From Penaeus vannamei (taxonomy: Eukaryota; Arthropoda; Malacostraca; Decapoda; Penaeidae), in the NCBI RefSeq assembly GCF_042767895.1, contig NC_091578.1, forward strand, positions 17,523,149 through 17,587,148: a stretch of 64,000 nucleotides of DNA. The letters are read 5' to 3'. Shown in pieces: positions 1 through 11,141 of the stretch. How positions within the stretch are numbered: position 1 is the stretch's first letter; each line of letters starts with the position of its first letter. The position numbers and the translations under genes are program-made. The notes under the pieces were generated by a model that worked only from the letters and a program-made list of their open reading frames with translations, had not been told where the DNA came from and made no database searches.

Positions 1-279
1 TCCCGCACTTTGGTCCTTCGCGGTGGAAATTTTACCTGTGTTGTGCTCTCGCTCGGATTTACCTCTCACTGGGATTTACCTCGCACTCGGATATACCTCG
101 CATTACGCATTATGCTGAGTATCTCAAGCTAAATGATTCATGGTTGTGTGTAGGAGACGACCGGTCTCTTTTGGACTTTAGCGTGACATATTATTATTAT
201 TATCTGCAGGGTGCACTCTTTCGTGAAATCCCATAACATCTTTGTGTATTTCCAAGTGTCTGAGAGCATTAGAACCAAG

Positions 280-790
280 TGATTTAGAGGAACATTGCCT
301 GAGGCTCCGTACCTCCTGGGATAAGATCTTTCTCTTTACGTACTTTATCGTTGATCGTTTGTTTCGCTTAATGCGTTTGTTGATTTCTGCTTGATCGTAT
401 GGGTGATTAAGCAGTCTTTGTGATTACACCTCCAGTGTGATTCTGCCGTTTTACGACAAAGTTATTACTTTGTTTTATTTCGTTCGTACTTGAGGATTCA
501 TACCTCCAGTACATTTATTTTACAACTAAGTTAATTAATGTTCTCTTTCGTCCCTGCTTGAGGATCCGTACCTCCGGGGATAAAGATCATCAAGATCTTT
601 TTACGATAGGTCACTCTTGATTTCTGCCTGACCTTGTGGGTAATCAGGCAGACTTTGTTGCTCCGTATCTCCTGGTAACGAGCCCATAGTATCACATGAT
701 ATTTGATTTTTTTTTTTTTTTTTTTTTTTGGGGGGGGGCTAATTCCTGTCTGACCTTGTGGGTGTTCAGGCAGTCTTCGTGAATAGTCCC
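280..790. repeat. Degenerate repeat cluster with recurring hairpins
   Basis: Three 28-nt inverted-repeat motifs lie at 387-414, 624-651 and 746-773. Each has a CTGCYTGA-type left arm, a loop containing TGGGT and a TCAGGCAG-type right arm. A smaller GAGG-7nt-CCTC hairpin recurs at 301-315, 492-506 and 560-574. The motifs alternate, which suggests an ancestral tandem unit of roughly 120-250 bp that has decayed. Function is unknown; it could be part of a retroelement leader or LTR. Confidence 0.6.
707..738. repeat. T23-G9 homopolymer junction
   Basis: A run of 23 T is followed directly by 9 G. Run lengths of this kind are unreliable in long-read consensus. Confidence 0.8.
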
Positions 791-889
791 TTCCTTGACT
801 TTTTCAGCCTTCATATTAATTTATTTCTTAATTCTTTTGCACACAAGTACTCTTACTAGGTATCCGTCAGCATTAACTTTGGTTTAACA

Positions 890-918
890 GTTAACATCCA
901 TTTGGGTTGGATGTTAAC
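890..918. other. Perfect 11-bp hairpin
   Basis: GTTAACATCCA at 890-900 pairs exactly with TGGATGTTAAC at 908-918 around a 7-nt loop (TTTGGGT). It lies in non-coding DNA with no neighbouring gene. Confidence 0.8.
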
Positions 919-1650
919 AATTTAACGTAATTTAGGGACTTGGATGTTTTTATGCAGATCCCCTAGTAACAGTACTTCTGGAGTTGGGACGCCAACTTAG
1001 GGAAGACATTTTTATATTTCGTGGTAAGTTTTATCTGGTGTTAATTTCTCGTGCATCACCTCCGCTGTGATAAATCGGTGATGCACACACCTTTGTCTAC
1101 CTTTCCATGACTGAAAATGCCTGTAACCCTAGTGAGTGCACCTTGCTCCTAAAATAAACATCATACCATCTTAGAGCTTTTACTCAATTCCAGTCAGGAC
1201 ATAAATTGCTCTTATTTACCACCACTAAAGTTCTGGTTCTGACCAAGATTAGATGCATAAATCTTTCTCGGCCTCGGGTCTCCTAAACAACACATTGCTG
1301 GTTGCTCTGACATCACGCAACCCTTGAAAGGCTGTAAAAAGGCTAGTCAAATCAGAGAATATTAAGCTGATATTAAGAGAACAGATCAATTTTGCTATAC
1401 CTGGGTTCCCGCTCCCAGCAGGCGGATGCTCAAACCGAAGGGAAGAAGAAAAATTCTATGATCATGTTTTTTTCTTCCAAACACGTCCACGCAGACGCTC
1501 AGCCTACGCTATCTCCCTTTTCACATCTACACACTTACACATCCAACATTAAGTACACGCATCCTGTGCTTTCCTTCCACCCTTCTCTGATATAACGCCT
1601 ACACCCACTTACACAACACACACGGTTCCCGAGCCTACTAATCGGGTGGT

Positions 1651-1680
1651 GGCAGCGTGCCGTAGGCCTGGAACCTTACA
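1651..1680 (+). other. Possible retroelement primer-binding site
   Basis: A TGGTGGCAGCGTG string resembles the sequence just inside the 5' LTR of many invertebrate Gypsy and BEL/Pao elements, where TGG pairs with the CCA end of a tRNA. No gag or second LTR is visible in this contig, so the call rests on the motif alone. Confidence 0.2.
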
Positions 1681-2417
1681 TCTGTTCACTGCAGACGAAT
1701 CTTTCCCTTAAGCAAAAACCATATTCTCGGTTGAGCCCGGACTCAACCAGACCACTTCAAATCTACTGGGTCTACGCCCCGCTACATTACATAACAATGT
1801 CTCATATATCGTTATATTTTTTCACATAATAAGTTTATCGTGCCAGTGAGAATTTAAATGATTAACCTAGTCTACATGTGGATGGAGCTAGCCTTGTTTT
1901 TTGGCAAATGTCAGCCTGTGTGTGTTTTAACTTATTTTAGGGGGATTAATCCTTTGATTCTAATGCATATTATTAACAATTTGTATTGAGAAGATTATTA
2001 CTCAATGAATATTCTGATTCAAGATTTCATTTGGTTTAATTAAAGTGCTTTTTACACATCAGCTTATGTGTGTCTTGTTGTAAACATTTCATCTTGGCTA
2101 TTATTGGTCGTGGGTATTTGATTTAAATTCCTTCTAGGATTTATTCATATTGTAATCCATTTCTATTTAATATTACTCGACATTACTAATTACCAATTTC
2201 TATTCAATGTCTGATATTCATTTCTAATTGTGATATATACTATATTAAATAATTAATTGTGAATACTATGGTGGGTTATTGCTTTGTATTAAATAGTTTC
2301 ATGAATTCTATTTTTTAAGTATATCATTTAATAACTTGAATGAGATTTTTGATAGAGTTGAAACAAAGATGATGAATTGTAGTCTTTCTTTTAACAAATT
2401 ATGACATCAGTGTTACA

Positions 2418-2500
2418 ATATATGTATATATATATACATATATATATACATATATATATACATATATATACATATATATACATATATATACATATATATA
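2418..2500. repeat. (TATACATA)n microsatellite running into the gap
   Basis: TA-rich repeat with regularly spaced CA interruptions. It ends contig 1 and is probably why the assembly broke here. Confidence 0.9.
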
Positions 2501-3000
2501 NNNNNNNNNNNNNNNNNNNNNNNNNNNNNNNNNNNNNNNNNNNNNNNNNNNNNNNNNNNNNNNNNNNNNNNNNNNNNNNNNNNNNNNNNNNNNNNNNNNN
2601 NNNNNNNNNNNNNNNNNNNNNNNNNNNNNNNNNNNNNNNNNNNNNNNNNNNNNNNNNNNNNNNNNNNNNNNNNNNNNNNNNNNNNNNNNNNNNNNNNNNN
2701 NNNNNNNNNNNNNNNNNNNNNNNNNNNNNNNNNNNNNNNNNNNNNNNNNNNNNNNNNNNNNNNNNNNNNNNNNNNNNNNNNNNNNNNNNNNNNNNNNNNN
2801 NNNNNNNNNNNNNNNNNNNNNNNNNNNNNNNNNNNNNNNNNNNNNNNNNNNNNNNNNNNNNNNNNNNNNNNNNNNNNNNNNNNNNNNNNNNNNNNNNNNN
2901 NNNNNNNNNNNNNNNNNNNNNNNNNNNNNNNNNNNNNNNNNNNNNNNNNNNNNNNNNNNNNNNNNNNNNNNNNNNNNNNNNNNNNNNNNNNNNNNNNNNN
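2501..3000. other. Assembly gap (500 N)
   Basis: Exactly 500 N, the same length as the other two gaps. It is therefore a fixed-size scaffolding placeholder and not a measured distance. Confidence 0.97.
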
Positions 3001-3508
3001 GTTAGGTATTACTTTTACCTCGTAACATTCCCACTGAATCAGCATACTAACCTTGACATAGTCAGCATTGTATACAGAGATGATTGTTGTATAATCAGGA
3101 TGAACAAGGTATACCATGAACAGAAGAGCGGCGGTGGCCCGCCCTCGTTGGCTCGGCGGGTTTTGCACCTATTTCGATCATCTAGTTCGTGTGCACTCTA
3201 TCATGCCGTGAATACGTGGTGGATATTTTGTGTCCTTGGCGGGGGGGTTGGGGGGCGACAACCCCCTGTAATGGAAAGTCATGTGAATAACCATGGTTAT
3301 TTTCACTGTGGGTTATATTATTAGGGAAATTTTCTATGTTACGTCTGCCGCTCTGACATCGTCACCCCTGTTATTGGGGCCAAGTTTGCCGCTAACGGGG
3401 GGTTTCCGCGCAATAAAACCTACATATTTGGATTGTACAGAGTGAGAGGAATCCAACAATACCAAAATCGTCGATATCGGAGAGGCGAAGGTAATATAGA
3501 AAATTACC
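3001..3508. mobile_element. TIR element A, copy 1, truncated by the gap
   Basis: This is the right-hand part of the ~863-bp element that is complete at 40795-41657 and 61325-62188. It ends with the terminal repeat GAAAATTACC. The flanking 3509-3516 (ATATGTTC) is the reverse complement of the 8-bp target duplication GAACATAT found on both sides in copies 2 and 3. Confidence 0.85.
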
Positions 3509-3562
3509 ATATGTTCTTTGAAACTGTTCATATTTTGTTGAGTTTGTAGTGACCAGTGTCTC

Positions 3563-5678
3563 ATGATGGCCAAGTTTAATTTAGCAGACTTTCTCAATAA
3601 TCCATCTTTGTCAAGTTTAGTTAATATAAGAAAAGATGACTGGAAAGCAATTGCTGAGTAATACCAGATTTCACTTAAATCATCTTGGCCAAAGTCAGAG
3701 ATTAAGCAAACGGTAATTTTCTATATTACGTCTGCATATCCGATATCGACGATTTTGGTATCGTTGGATTCCTCTCACTCTATACAATACAAATATGTAG
3801 GTTTTATCACACGGATACCCCCCCGTTAGCGACAAACTTGGCCCCGATAGCGGGGGCGACGATGTCGGAGCGGGGACGTAATATAGAAAATTACCCTAAT
3901 AATATAACCTCAGCGAAAATAATCCATTGCAGCCCCATGCAATGGAGGGTCGCAGGGGGAAACAAAACAAAACCTCCACCACGTATTCAGGCAGGATAGA
4001 GCGCACACGAACTAGATGCGGAGCCGATAACCTACAATAACCTAGGATTTTTAAGGTACTAACCAGATAGATTAATGCCGCTAATTAGTAGGGAGGATGC
4101 GTCCTGGCTGCCCGCACCTGCTGCAGGCTTTCTTCCGACGGAGGAGGCCATGGCGGAAGCACATCTCTAGCATTTTTTCCTGGCTAGTTGTAATTTCGCG
4201 CAGAAAATCCGTCTCCGATTACGAGCACCCTCCACACTCGGCCAATACGGCGGCTATGACTGACTTCTGAAGGCGACGGTTATTTCAGTTAGGAATACGG
4301 ATGTCGTTATTCCAGAGGATGGGAAACTCGAAAGAGGCGCAAAACCCGCCGACGAGGGCGGGCCACCCTGTTCATCCTGATTATACTACAATCGTCTCTA
4401 TATACAATGCTGACTATGCCAAGGTTAATATGCTGATTCAGTGGGAATCTTACGAGGTAATTGTAATATTACGCCCGCCGATCCGACATCGACGATGCTT
4501 GTGTAACGCTCTAGCCTGCCGGGAACACGTGGTGGAGGTTTTGTTTCCTTGGCGGGGGTTGGGGGGCGGTAGCCCCTCCTGGGGGCTTGCATGGTTATTT
4601 TCACTGTGCGTTATACTATTAGTGCTATTTAACCCCGCATTTTCCCTGGAACCTTTCATGCCCTCCCCTGCTATCGGGGTCAAGTTTGTCGCTAACGGGG
4701 GGTTTCCGCGCAAAAAACTATATATTTGTAATGTGGAGAGTGAGAGGAATCCAACGATACCAAAATCGTCGATATCGGTTTTGCGGACATAATATAGAAA
4801 ATTACCAAGCAAACTGTTGTCAAGGTATTAATCGAGAAAGAAATTCTTGATGATGATACATTAACTTTGCTGGGCACTGACATAAAAGAGTCTGAAAGTG
4901 ATATTACAGCAATAGCATTAAGAACAATGGAAATTGAGTTTGAGAAATATAAACTAAAAATGGAATTAAAGTTAGCTCAGATACAAAGTTCAGCTAATAA
5001 ACATGTTATAGACACCAATTATTTTGATGTTAAAGTAACCAAGTTTGTTCTCCCATTCGATGAGGACGATCCTCAAGTTTTTTTTTTTTTTTTTTTTTCT
5101 TTTTCTTTTTCAAATTGAACATGTGGCTAATACACTGAATTGGTCTCGAAAGTTTTGGACTTCAGTCTGTCCTGACAGGGAAGGGACGTTCTAGTTATTT
5201 TTCTCTCAGCAGCTCAACAGTTAAATGTTGATATGGTGAAGTCCACAGTTTTAAAGTCATATCAGCTGACTGCAGAATTTTATAGACATAAATTTAGAAA
5301 CAATAAGAAAGATGTAAACCAAACTTATCTAGAATATTCACATTCCTCAAAGAAGTTACTTGAGAGATGGTTAACTGCAAGTAGTGTAACAGATTATGAA
5401 CAGTTGAGTGAAATTATTTTGCTGGAGCAGTTCTTTAGAGGTATTCCTCAAGCAGTAAAGCGTTAACTTTTAGAGCGAGAGGTAAATTCAGTTGATAAAG
5501 CAGCACAACTAGCTGAAAATTTTTGTCTTGTGAATAAAAAGTTTCAAAGTTAAAAAAGGTCGACCCAGCCATTATGCTCTGACCAGGGTGGTAAGTTTAG
5601 AGATGATAGTAAATCTGTGCAAAACAATTATGATATGAAAGATTTTCAATCTTATGGTAATAATACAGTTAGATTTAA
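3563..5678 (+). pseudogene. gag: Gmr1-like gag, interrupted pseudogene (copy 1)
   Basis: The N-terminal piece starts at the tandem ATGs 3563/3566 and runs to 3711, with an in-frame TAA after about 32 codons. TIR element B (3712-4806) splits it. The rest resumes at 4807 and ends at the inversion point 5675-5678. A 21-T run near 5078 replaces a conserved capsid stretch with a phenylalanine tract, followed by a stop near 5190. The region 5233-5560 matches the SCAN-like end of Gmr1-type capsid (FRNNKKDVNQTYLEY, then an ILLEQFF stretch), with a further stop at 5464-5466. No CCHC knuckle follows, because gag is cut at TTAA. This Gag would have formed the retroelement particle. Confidence 0.85.
3712..4806. 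mobile_element. TIR element B inserted in gag (copy 1), 1095 bp
   Basis: Starts GGTAATTTTCTATATTACG and ends with its inverted counterpart. It is flanked by the perfect 8-bp target duplication AAGCAAAC (3704-3711 and 4807-4814). The arms are long, about 300 bp, and imperfect. The left arm contains an inner 184-bp unit (3712-3895) that is itself bounded by the same terminal repeat. No transposase is present, so this is a non-autonomous DNA transposon. An 8-bp duplication fits hAT, Merlin or Mutator-like groups, and no family is assigned. Confidence 0.88.
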
Positions 5679-8296
5679 ACGTTGGAACACATGGTTCAGC
5701 ACTCCGATATGATCTCTCCAGGAGTCCGCAAATATGATCAGGTCGTCCAGGTATGCAACAACTCTCTCCAACCCTGATAAAATGTTGGTGATAATCTCCG
5801 AAAAGTAGCAGGTGCTCCTTTCACACCAAAGGGCATAGTTTTATACTGATATAAACCTGTAGGAGTTATCAAAGCGGAGATTCTCTTTGCATTATCAGTA
5901 AGTGGAACCTGAGAGTAACCTTTTAAATGATCAATACGTGAAATAAATTTTGAAGAGCCAACTTTATCAATTATGTCATCGATTCTAGGAAGTGGGAATC
6001 AATCTGAAACTGTAAGGGTATTAATTTTTCTATAATCGGTACACAATCTCCAAGTACCATCTGATTTAGGCAATAAAAGGCAAGGAGATGCCCATTCATT
6101 AGTACTTGGTCCAATTATATCATTGTCCAACAAAAATTTAATTTCTTTACTCAAAATCTCAAACTTAACTCGGGATAACTTATGAGGTGGTTGTTTCACT
6201 GGAGTAGCTCCGGACAGCAGCTTTACATCATGATCTACTAATGGCATGCAGCCAGGACCATCACTGAACAAAGTATTTTAGTGGGAATTCCTCTAAAAGT
6301 AACATTACATCCTGAGTTTGATCTGACGATAAATGGGTTAACTTTGCTCACAAATTATTTATTGCATTACTGTTTCTGAATTCCACCTCCACCGTTTTAT
6401 GTTCAAAGTCAGAATCATACTGTTTACAATCATGATTACTACTTGATTTAACCTCTCTACAAGTACTTATGACAGTTTTCATTTTCTGAGTTCTATCAAT
6501 ATACTCCTTCAGTCTGTTAATATGTACTACCTTTTTATCTCCTTTTTTCCCAGTTTTTGCAATGACATAATTAACATCACTTATCCTGTCTATGATCTTG
6601 TAAGGACCTTCAAACTTAGCACTTAATGGGTATTTCCTGGTAGGGTTAAACAGCAATACTTCATCACCAACACTGAATTTTCTATTTATCGCCCTTTTAT
6701 CAAAATTATCTTTCATCTTACTGTGTGCCTTTTCCATGTTTAAAATTGCAAATTCTCTCACTTTATGAATTCTTTAAATCATATTTTCTACATATAAACT
6801 TAAATTTTCCGTCTTGTATTCATTTACCATACTTTCAAAAAGAATCTCTAAAGGTCCTCTAATCTGATAGCCAAATAAAAGCTCACTTGGGGAATAACCT
6901 AAACTTTCATTTTTAGCAGTTCACGCTGCGTATAACAAACGGGACACTTTCATCCCACTCTTTGTCATCTTCATTACAAAGTTTTGTCAAAGTGCATTTA
7001 AGGGTTTGATGGAACATCTCTAATGCTCCTTGACTCTCTGGGTGGTAAGCAGTAGAGTTACAATGTGTAACATTCAGTATTTTCATAACATCCTTAAACA
7101 TTTTACTGGTAAAATTAGAACCTTTGTCACTCTGTATGACCTTAGGAATACCAAAAGTTGTGAAAAACTTAATCAAAGCAGGTACAACAATTTTGGTGGT
7201 TATGTTGCGTAAAGGTATAGCTTCAGGATACCTTGTACTTGAGCACATTATTGTCAATAAGAACTTGTTCCCTTTTTTGGTTTTGGGTAGGGGTCCACCA
7301 CAATCAATTATTACTTTAGAAAATGGATCATTAGTTATAGGAATGGGATTCAATGGGGCTGATGGAATTTTCCGATTTGGTTTACCAACAAGCTGACACA
7401 GTTTACATGAGTCACAAAATTCCTTAACATCTTTGTTAATACTAGGCCACAAAAAGCATTTCAAAATCTTCTCCAAATTTTTCTTTACTCCTAAATGACC
7501 TCCAATAAAATCATGGGCCAAGCTCATTACTTTGTACCTAAAACAACTTGGTATTACAATCTGGTGCAAATCAAACCACTCGCAACAAGGATCATCTGCA
7601 TTACGAAATTTACGCATTAACATCCCATTCTTTACATAATACATTTTCCTTTCTTTTTCTAGGTCTTGTGTACTCCCTGCTTTATTAAATAATGTTCTCA
7701 AGGATGGGTCAGACTTTTGCGCTTCTACTAGTCTTTCTCGTGTTATGGGTACAGTGTTAAAATTCAAAACATCACTCTTACCTTTTAAATTATCACAATT
7801 ATGCTCACTCGTCTCCGATAACTTAAAGTCACATAATTCACTTGGAGACATTGACTCATCAAAAAGACAACTAATATTCATACTTCCCTCACTCTCCAAG
7901 TTTTCATTTAAAGTCTGTGGATGAATCATCACATTAGTCTTACTCCTGGTCACAGCACATGATGGGAATAACCCTGGATTCTCCATCATCTCCTCCTGTA
8001 TAGGATCAAAACTCTAGGGTTTATCTGAAACAATGACATTTGGTACCACAATTCTACCTGCAATATCAATACCCAAAATTAAATGTATGCCTGGAACTGG
8101 TAGAGTATCTGCCACAGCTACTTCAACAGGGCACGTCAAACATTCTGACTGCAAAAACAGCTTGCAAAGGGGGACTCTAACTATACCACCAACTCCTCTC
8201 ATCAAAACATGCTTATCCGTCAAAACATTCTCTAAGAACGGTAAAGCACACTTCAACACAATACTTTGTGAAGAAGCTGTATCCTGCAGGATTTCA
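5675..8296 (-). pseudogene. pol: Gmr1-like pol: protease, integrase, RT N-part (copy 1, inverted)
   Basis: Reading on minus: retropepsin (about 8290-8014, active site DTA), integrase core (7989-6913), integrase C-terminal GPY module (6761 to about 6480), then RT to 5679 with the YLDD catalytic box near 5745. RT follows integrase, as described for Gmr1. Breaks: an in-frame TAG between protease and integrase, a frameshift after the integrase core, a stop before the GPY module, a frameshift near 6350 and another before YLDD. Copy 1 differs from copies 2 and 3 by close to 10% over about 6050-6360 but still encodes a sensible RT N-terminus there (EWASPCLLLP), so that patch looks like another Gmr1 copy. 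Residue 231 of the integrase ORF is Gly (Val in copies 2 and 3). Confidence 0.9.
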
Positions 8297-10338
8297 AGGC
8301 CCGACCGTTATTTTTTAGGTGGTAGCAGCGATTTTCGATGTCGACTGAAATATATATATTTTTTTTATGTTACTTTAGAAAATTGGCCATTGTGATGCAA
8401 TGATTAGAGATAATAAAAAATGAGGTTATTTTCTAAAAGCTTCACATAAGATGAGACCAACCTTCTTTTTTTCGGAATAATTTAAAAAATCCGGCAAGCG
8501 TCCAAAAAACGATAATGAAATTTTCCATACAATAACTAAACATATGGCATTCATATGATGTACTTTATTTTCTTTATGTTTTCATCATACACAGTTTGAT
8601 CTATGAGCAAAACATTTCGAAAATGCAAACCTCCCAAATGTTCCGGATCACCACCAAAATTTTATGGAATACTAATTAGGCTAAGACAAACCTCAGGTAA
8701 TAATTTTATTCAAATCTGTTCATAACTTTTCGAGTTAGAAAAAAAAAAAATCCTGGATCCAAACCATCGTCCGAATCACCACCAAACTGCAATAAGCGTC
8801 TAAGTTAGGTTAAAACTCACCTTTGGTTAAAATCTCGTTAAAATGTGTTCATAACTTATAGAAATATTATAAAACAAACTAACAAACAAAACCAACAAAT
8901 AAACAATCAACAAACAAACAAAGAAACAAACGGAAGTAACAATATAAATAAACAAAAGGTCATGGGGTACACGAAAATTATCTATATGTACTCATATACC
9001 TTATATACATACTTTCCCATCGCCATGTAATTGTTTTTTTTGTCTTTCCACGGGGTCTGAGAGTGAAATTTGGCTACGTGACCCCGTAGAGTTATTCCGC
9101 AGATTTTAAAAGACGATTTTCATGGTCCAGGACGGCCCGGCCGCGCGGGGAAAAGTATGCGTTTGGTACCCGTCCGACTGGAGAAAAGTTATTCTTTCGA
9201 CAAATATTATACGTTGTAAAATCCCATTAGCGCATCAATAATAGGTAAATGATAGATAATTATATCAAATACAAGTATTCTGTACATGATTTGTCATGTA
9301 AAATGTAAATATAATAAAAAGGAATAAGATTGCGATTATTAGGTCCGTCATATTTTTATGCATAGCACACTTATTTTCGGTCCGATTTTAAAGTATTATG
9401 GCTCATTTTGTAGCTGAATAATAGTTCTTTTACATACTGCCATAAGGATTTGCAATATTTTCATGTGGTTCTTTTTAAAGTGACATGTTTTCAAAATCTC
9501 CTATTAGGGTGTTAAAATAGACACCTTCGGAAAATATTCACCAAGAAAAAGTAAGGTCAACTCAAAAATGGCTTCTGCATATAATAGTAGAAAGATAGTT
9601 CTATTCAAACATGAAATCAGAATAGCTGTATGATCTTTTGGGATTTTTGAGAAATTTTTTAAAATGGTCAATGTAGGCCTATAGACCCCAGATCACTGCC
9701 ACCGCTCGGCATTATACATAAGATTTTGAGAAACCGTTACGTGCTGGCAATGTCCGCAAGACTTCGGAATGCAGGTAGATGATAGAGGATTATGGTGTAG
9801 GAAGACTAATCTTATACCTTGTTTTGTTGATATCAAGATAGCCTTGGAAAGATGAAGAAACGTAAAATGTCGATATATCGGAACTCCACCTTTAGGGGTG
9901 GGTCAAAGGATTCCGGGCACAACATATGTCCAAAATTAACATATTATGGCTCATTTTGTAGAAAAATAAAATTTCTGCAACTTGTTCGAGAGCGTTTTCA
10001 CAATTTTTGCCTGTACTTCAAAAATTCACAAAAAAATATGAAGTCGAAATCGTAAAAACGCTTGAACATGTTGTAGATATAAGGTAGTTCTGTGCAAAAA
10101 TCAAATAAAATTGAATGTCTTGCCGTTTCTGAAGTCGGAATCCCTTTACCCAGGTGCTGCATTTTCAACATGGCGACTTTCTCATTTTTTCGTGTTTTGA
10201 CAATAATTCAAAAACTATTGGGGCGATTTCGAAAAAAAATGACCACGGGCAATGGGAAAGGGCCCAAATAAAAGGGTGTGAGTTTCATCAAAATCGGCAA
10301 GAAAAATCGAAAAATCGATAAAAAAGCAGACGGTCCCC
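8297..10338. mobile_element. TTAA-flanked 2.04-kb non-autonomous element (copy 1)
   Basis: The right end is TTAA (10339-10342) next to GGGGACCGTC on the minus strand. The left end, beside protease, is TTCA-AGGCCCGACCG, so the terminal inverted repeats are short and imperfect. Inside are a diverged ~90-bp duplication (8645-8735 and 8773-8861, both ending in a GTTCATAACTT phrase), a 17-bp repeat TATGGCTCATTTTGTAG at 9397 and 9945, and an 8-bp inverted repeat ACGGGGTC (9050-9057/9080-9087). No coding region is seen. TTAA targets fit piggyBac or Kolobok-like transposons. Confidence 0.65.
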
Positions 10339-11060
10339 TTAAGACAAGCTACTGTGAACTTGTTGAAATCAGAATTTGGTCATGCTAAACTAAAAGTACT
10401 CGGCCATGAAGTTGGTAGTGGTTGTGTGTTTCCAGTTAGTGCAAAGATTGAAGCCATCCAATGTTTACCCATTCCCAATAACAGAAAAGCAGTTCAAACC
10501 TGTCTTGGTATGACAGGTTATTATAGACGGTATTGCCCAAATTATGCTGATGTTGCAAAGCCATTAACTGATTTAATTAGTCCAAAGAAAATTTTGTATG
10601 GACTTATGATTTTCAAGTATCTTTTGATAAGCTTAAAGACCTACTGAGCTCAAATCCAGTTCTGAAAAGCCCAAACTTTAATAAACCATTTGTACTTCAG
10701 GTTGATACAAGTGACATTGCTGCAGGGGCAGTCTTGCTCCAAGAGGATGGAGATGGTGTACTACATCCTGTATGTTATTCCTCCACGAAGTTCAAGCCCC
10801 ACCAGAAATCATATGCAACCATAGAAGAGGAAGCATTGTCACTAATTATTGCCTTGGAAAAGTTCAGTGTTTATGTTGATAATGGTAGAAAACTAACAGT
10901 GTTTACAGATCATAATCCACTCAAGTTTATGAATAGCATGAAAAATCGAAATATGCAATTAATGAGGTGGTGTCTAAATTTGCAAAAGTATGACAATGAA
11001 ATAAAACACATTAAAGGGAAAGATAATCTGATAGCCGAGGCATTAAGTCGCTCAATGTGA
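10339..11060 (+). pseudogene. pol: Gmr1-like RT C-terminus and RNase H (copy 1)
   Basis: Begins exactly at the TTAA breakpoint. The first part encodes the RT thumb/connection (KLKVLGHEVGSG, GMTGYYRRY). After a frameshift near 10590 comes RNase H, with the acidic residues in VDTSDIAAG, ATIEEEALS, FTDHNPLKF and KDNLIAEALSR. It ends at TGA 11058-11060, followed by a polypurine tract and the LTR. It is the missing 3' part of the RT that sits inverted at 5675-6360. Confidence 0.9.
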
Positions 11061-11124
11061 TTGTAAAATGAGTTTTGTTATTTTCAAATTATTCTTGTGA
11101 TAAAAACACCAAGTGTTTTTATTT

Positions 11125-11141
11125 TAAGGAGGGGAGCGTCA
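11125..11141 (+). promoter_or_regulatory. Polypurine tract before the 3' LTR (copy 1)
   Basis: AAGGAGGGGAGCG directly precedes the LTR start TGTAG and would have primed plus-strand synthesis. The same motif is at the matching place in copies 2 (33170-33186) and 3 (53697-53713) on the minus strand. Confidence 0.75.

Larger units (their letters stand above)
1..2500. other. Contig 1: non-coding, unrelated to the repeated block
   Basis: No convincing coding region is seen on either strand. The left 110 bases hold three degenerate ~17-bp repeats of the form (G/C)CACTCGGATTTACCTC. Positions 280-790 hold degenerate repeats with hairpins (listed separately). Positions 1100-1640 show nothing recognisable. 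Positions 1690-2400 are AT-rich and featureless. None of this sequence recurs in copies 1 to 3, so this contig is joined to the next only through the N gap. Confidence 0.7.

Noticed and set aside
1392..1595. 67-residue open frame in contig 1
   Set aside because: No ATG start, biased composition, no domain, no second copy to test conservation.
2401..3324. Open frames that cross the N gaps (also at 20988-21944, 21067-21950 and 41921-42677)
   Set aside because: Most of their length is N, which carries no information.
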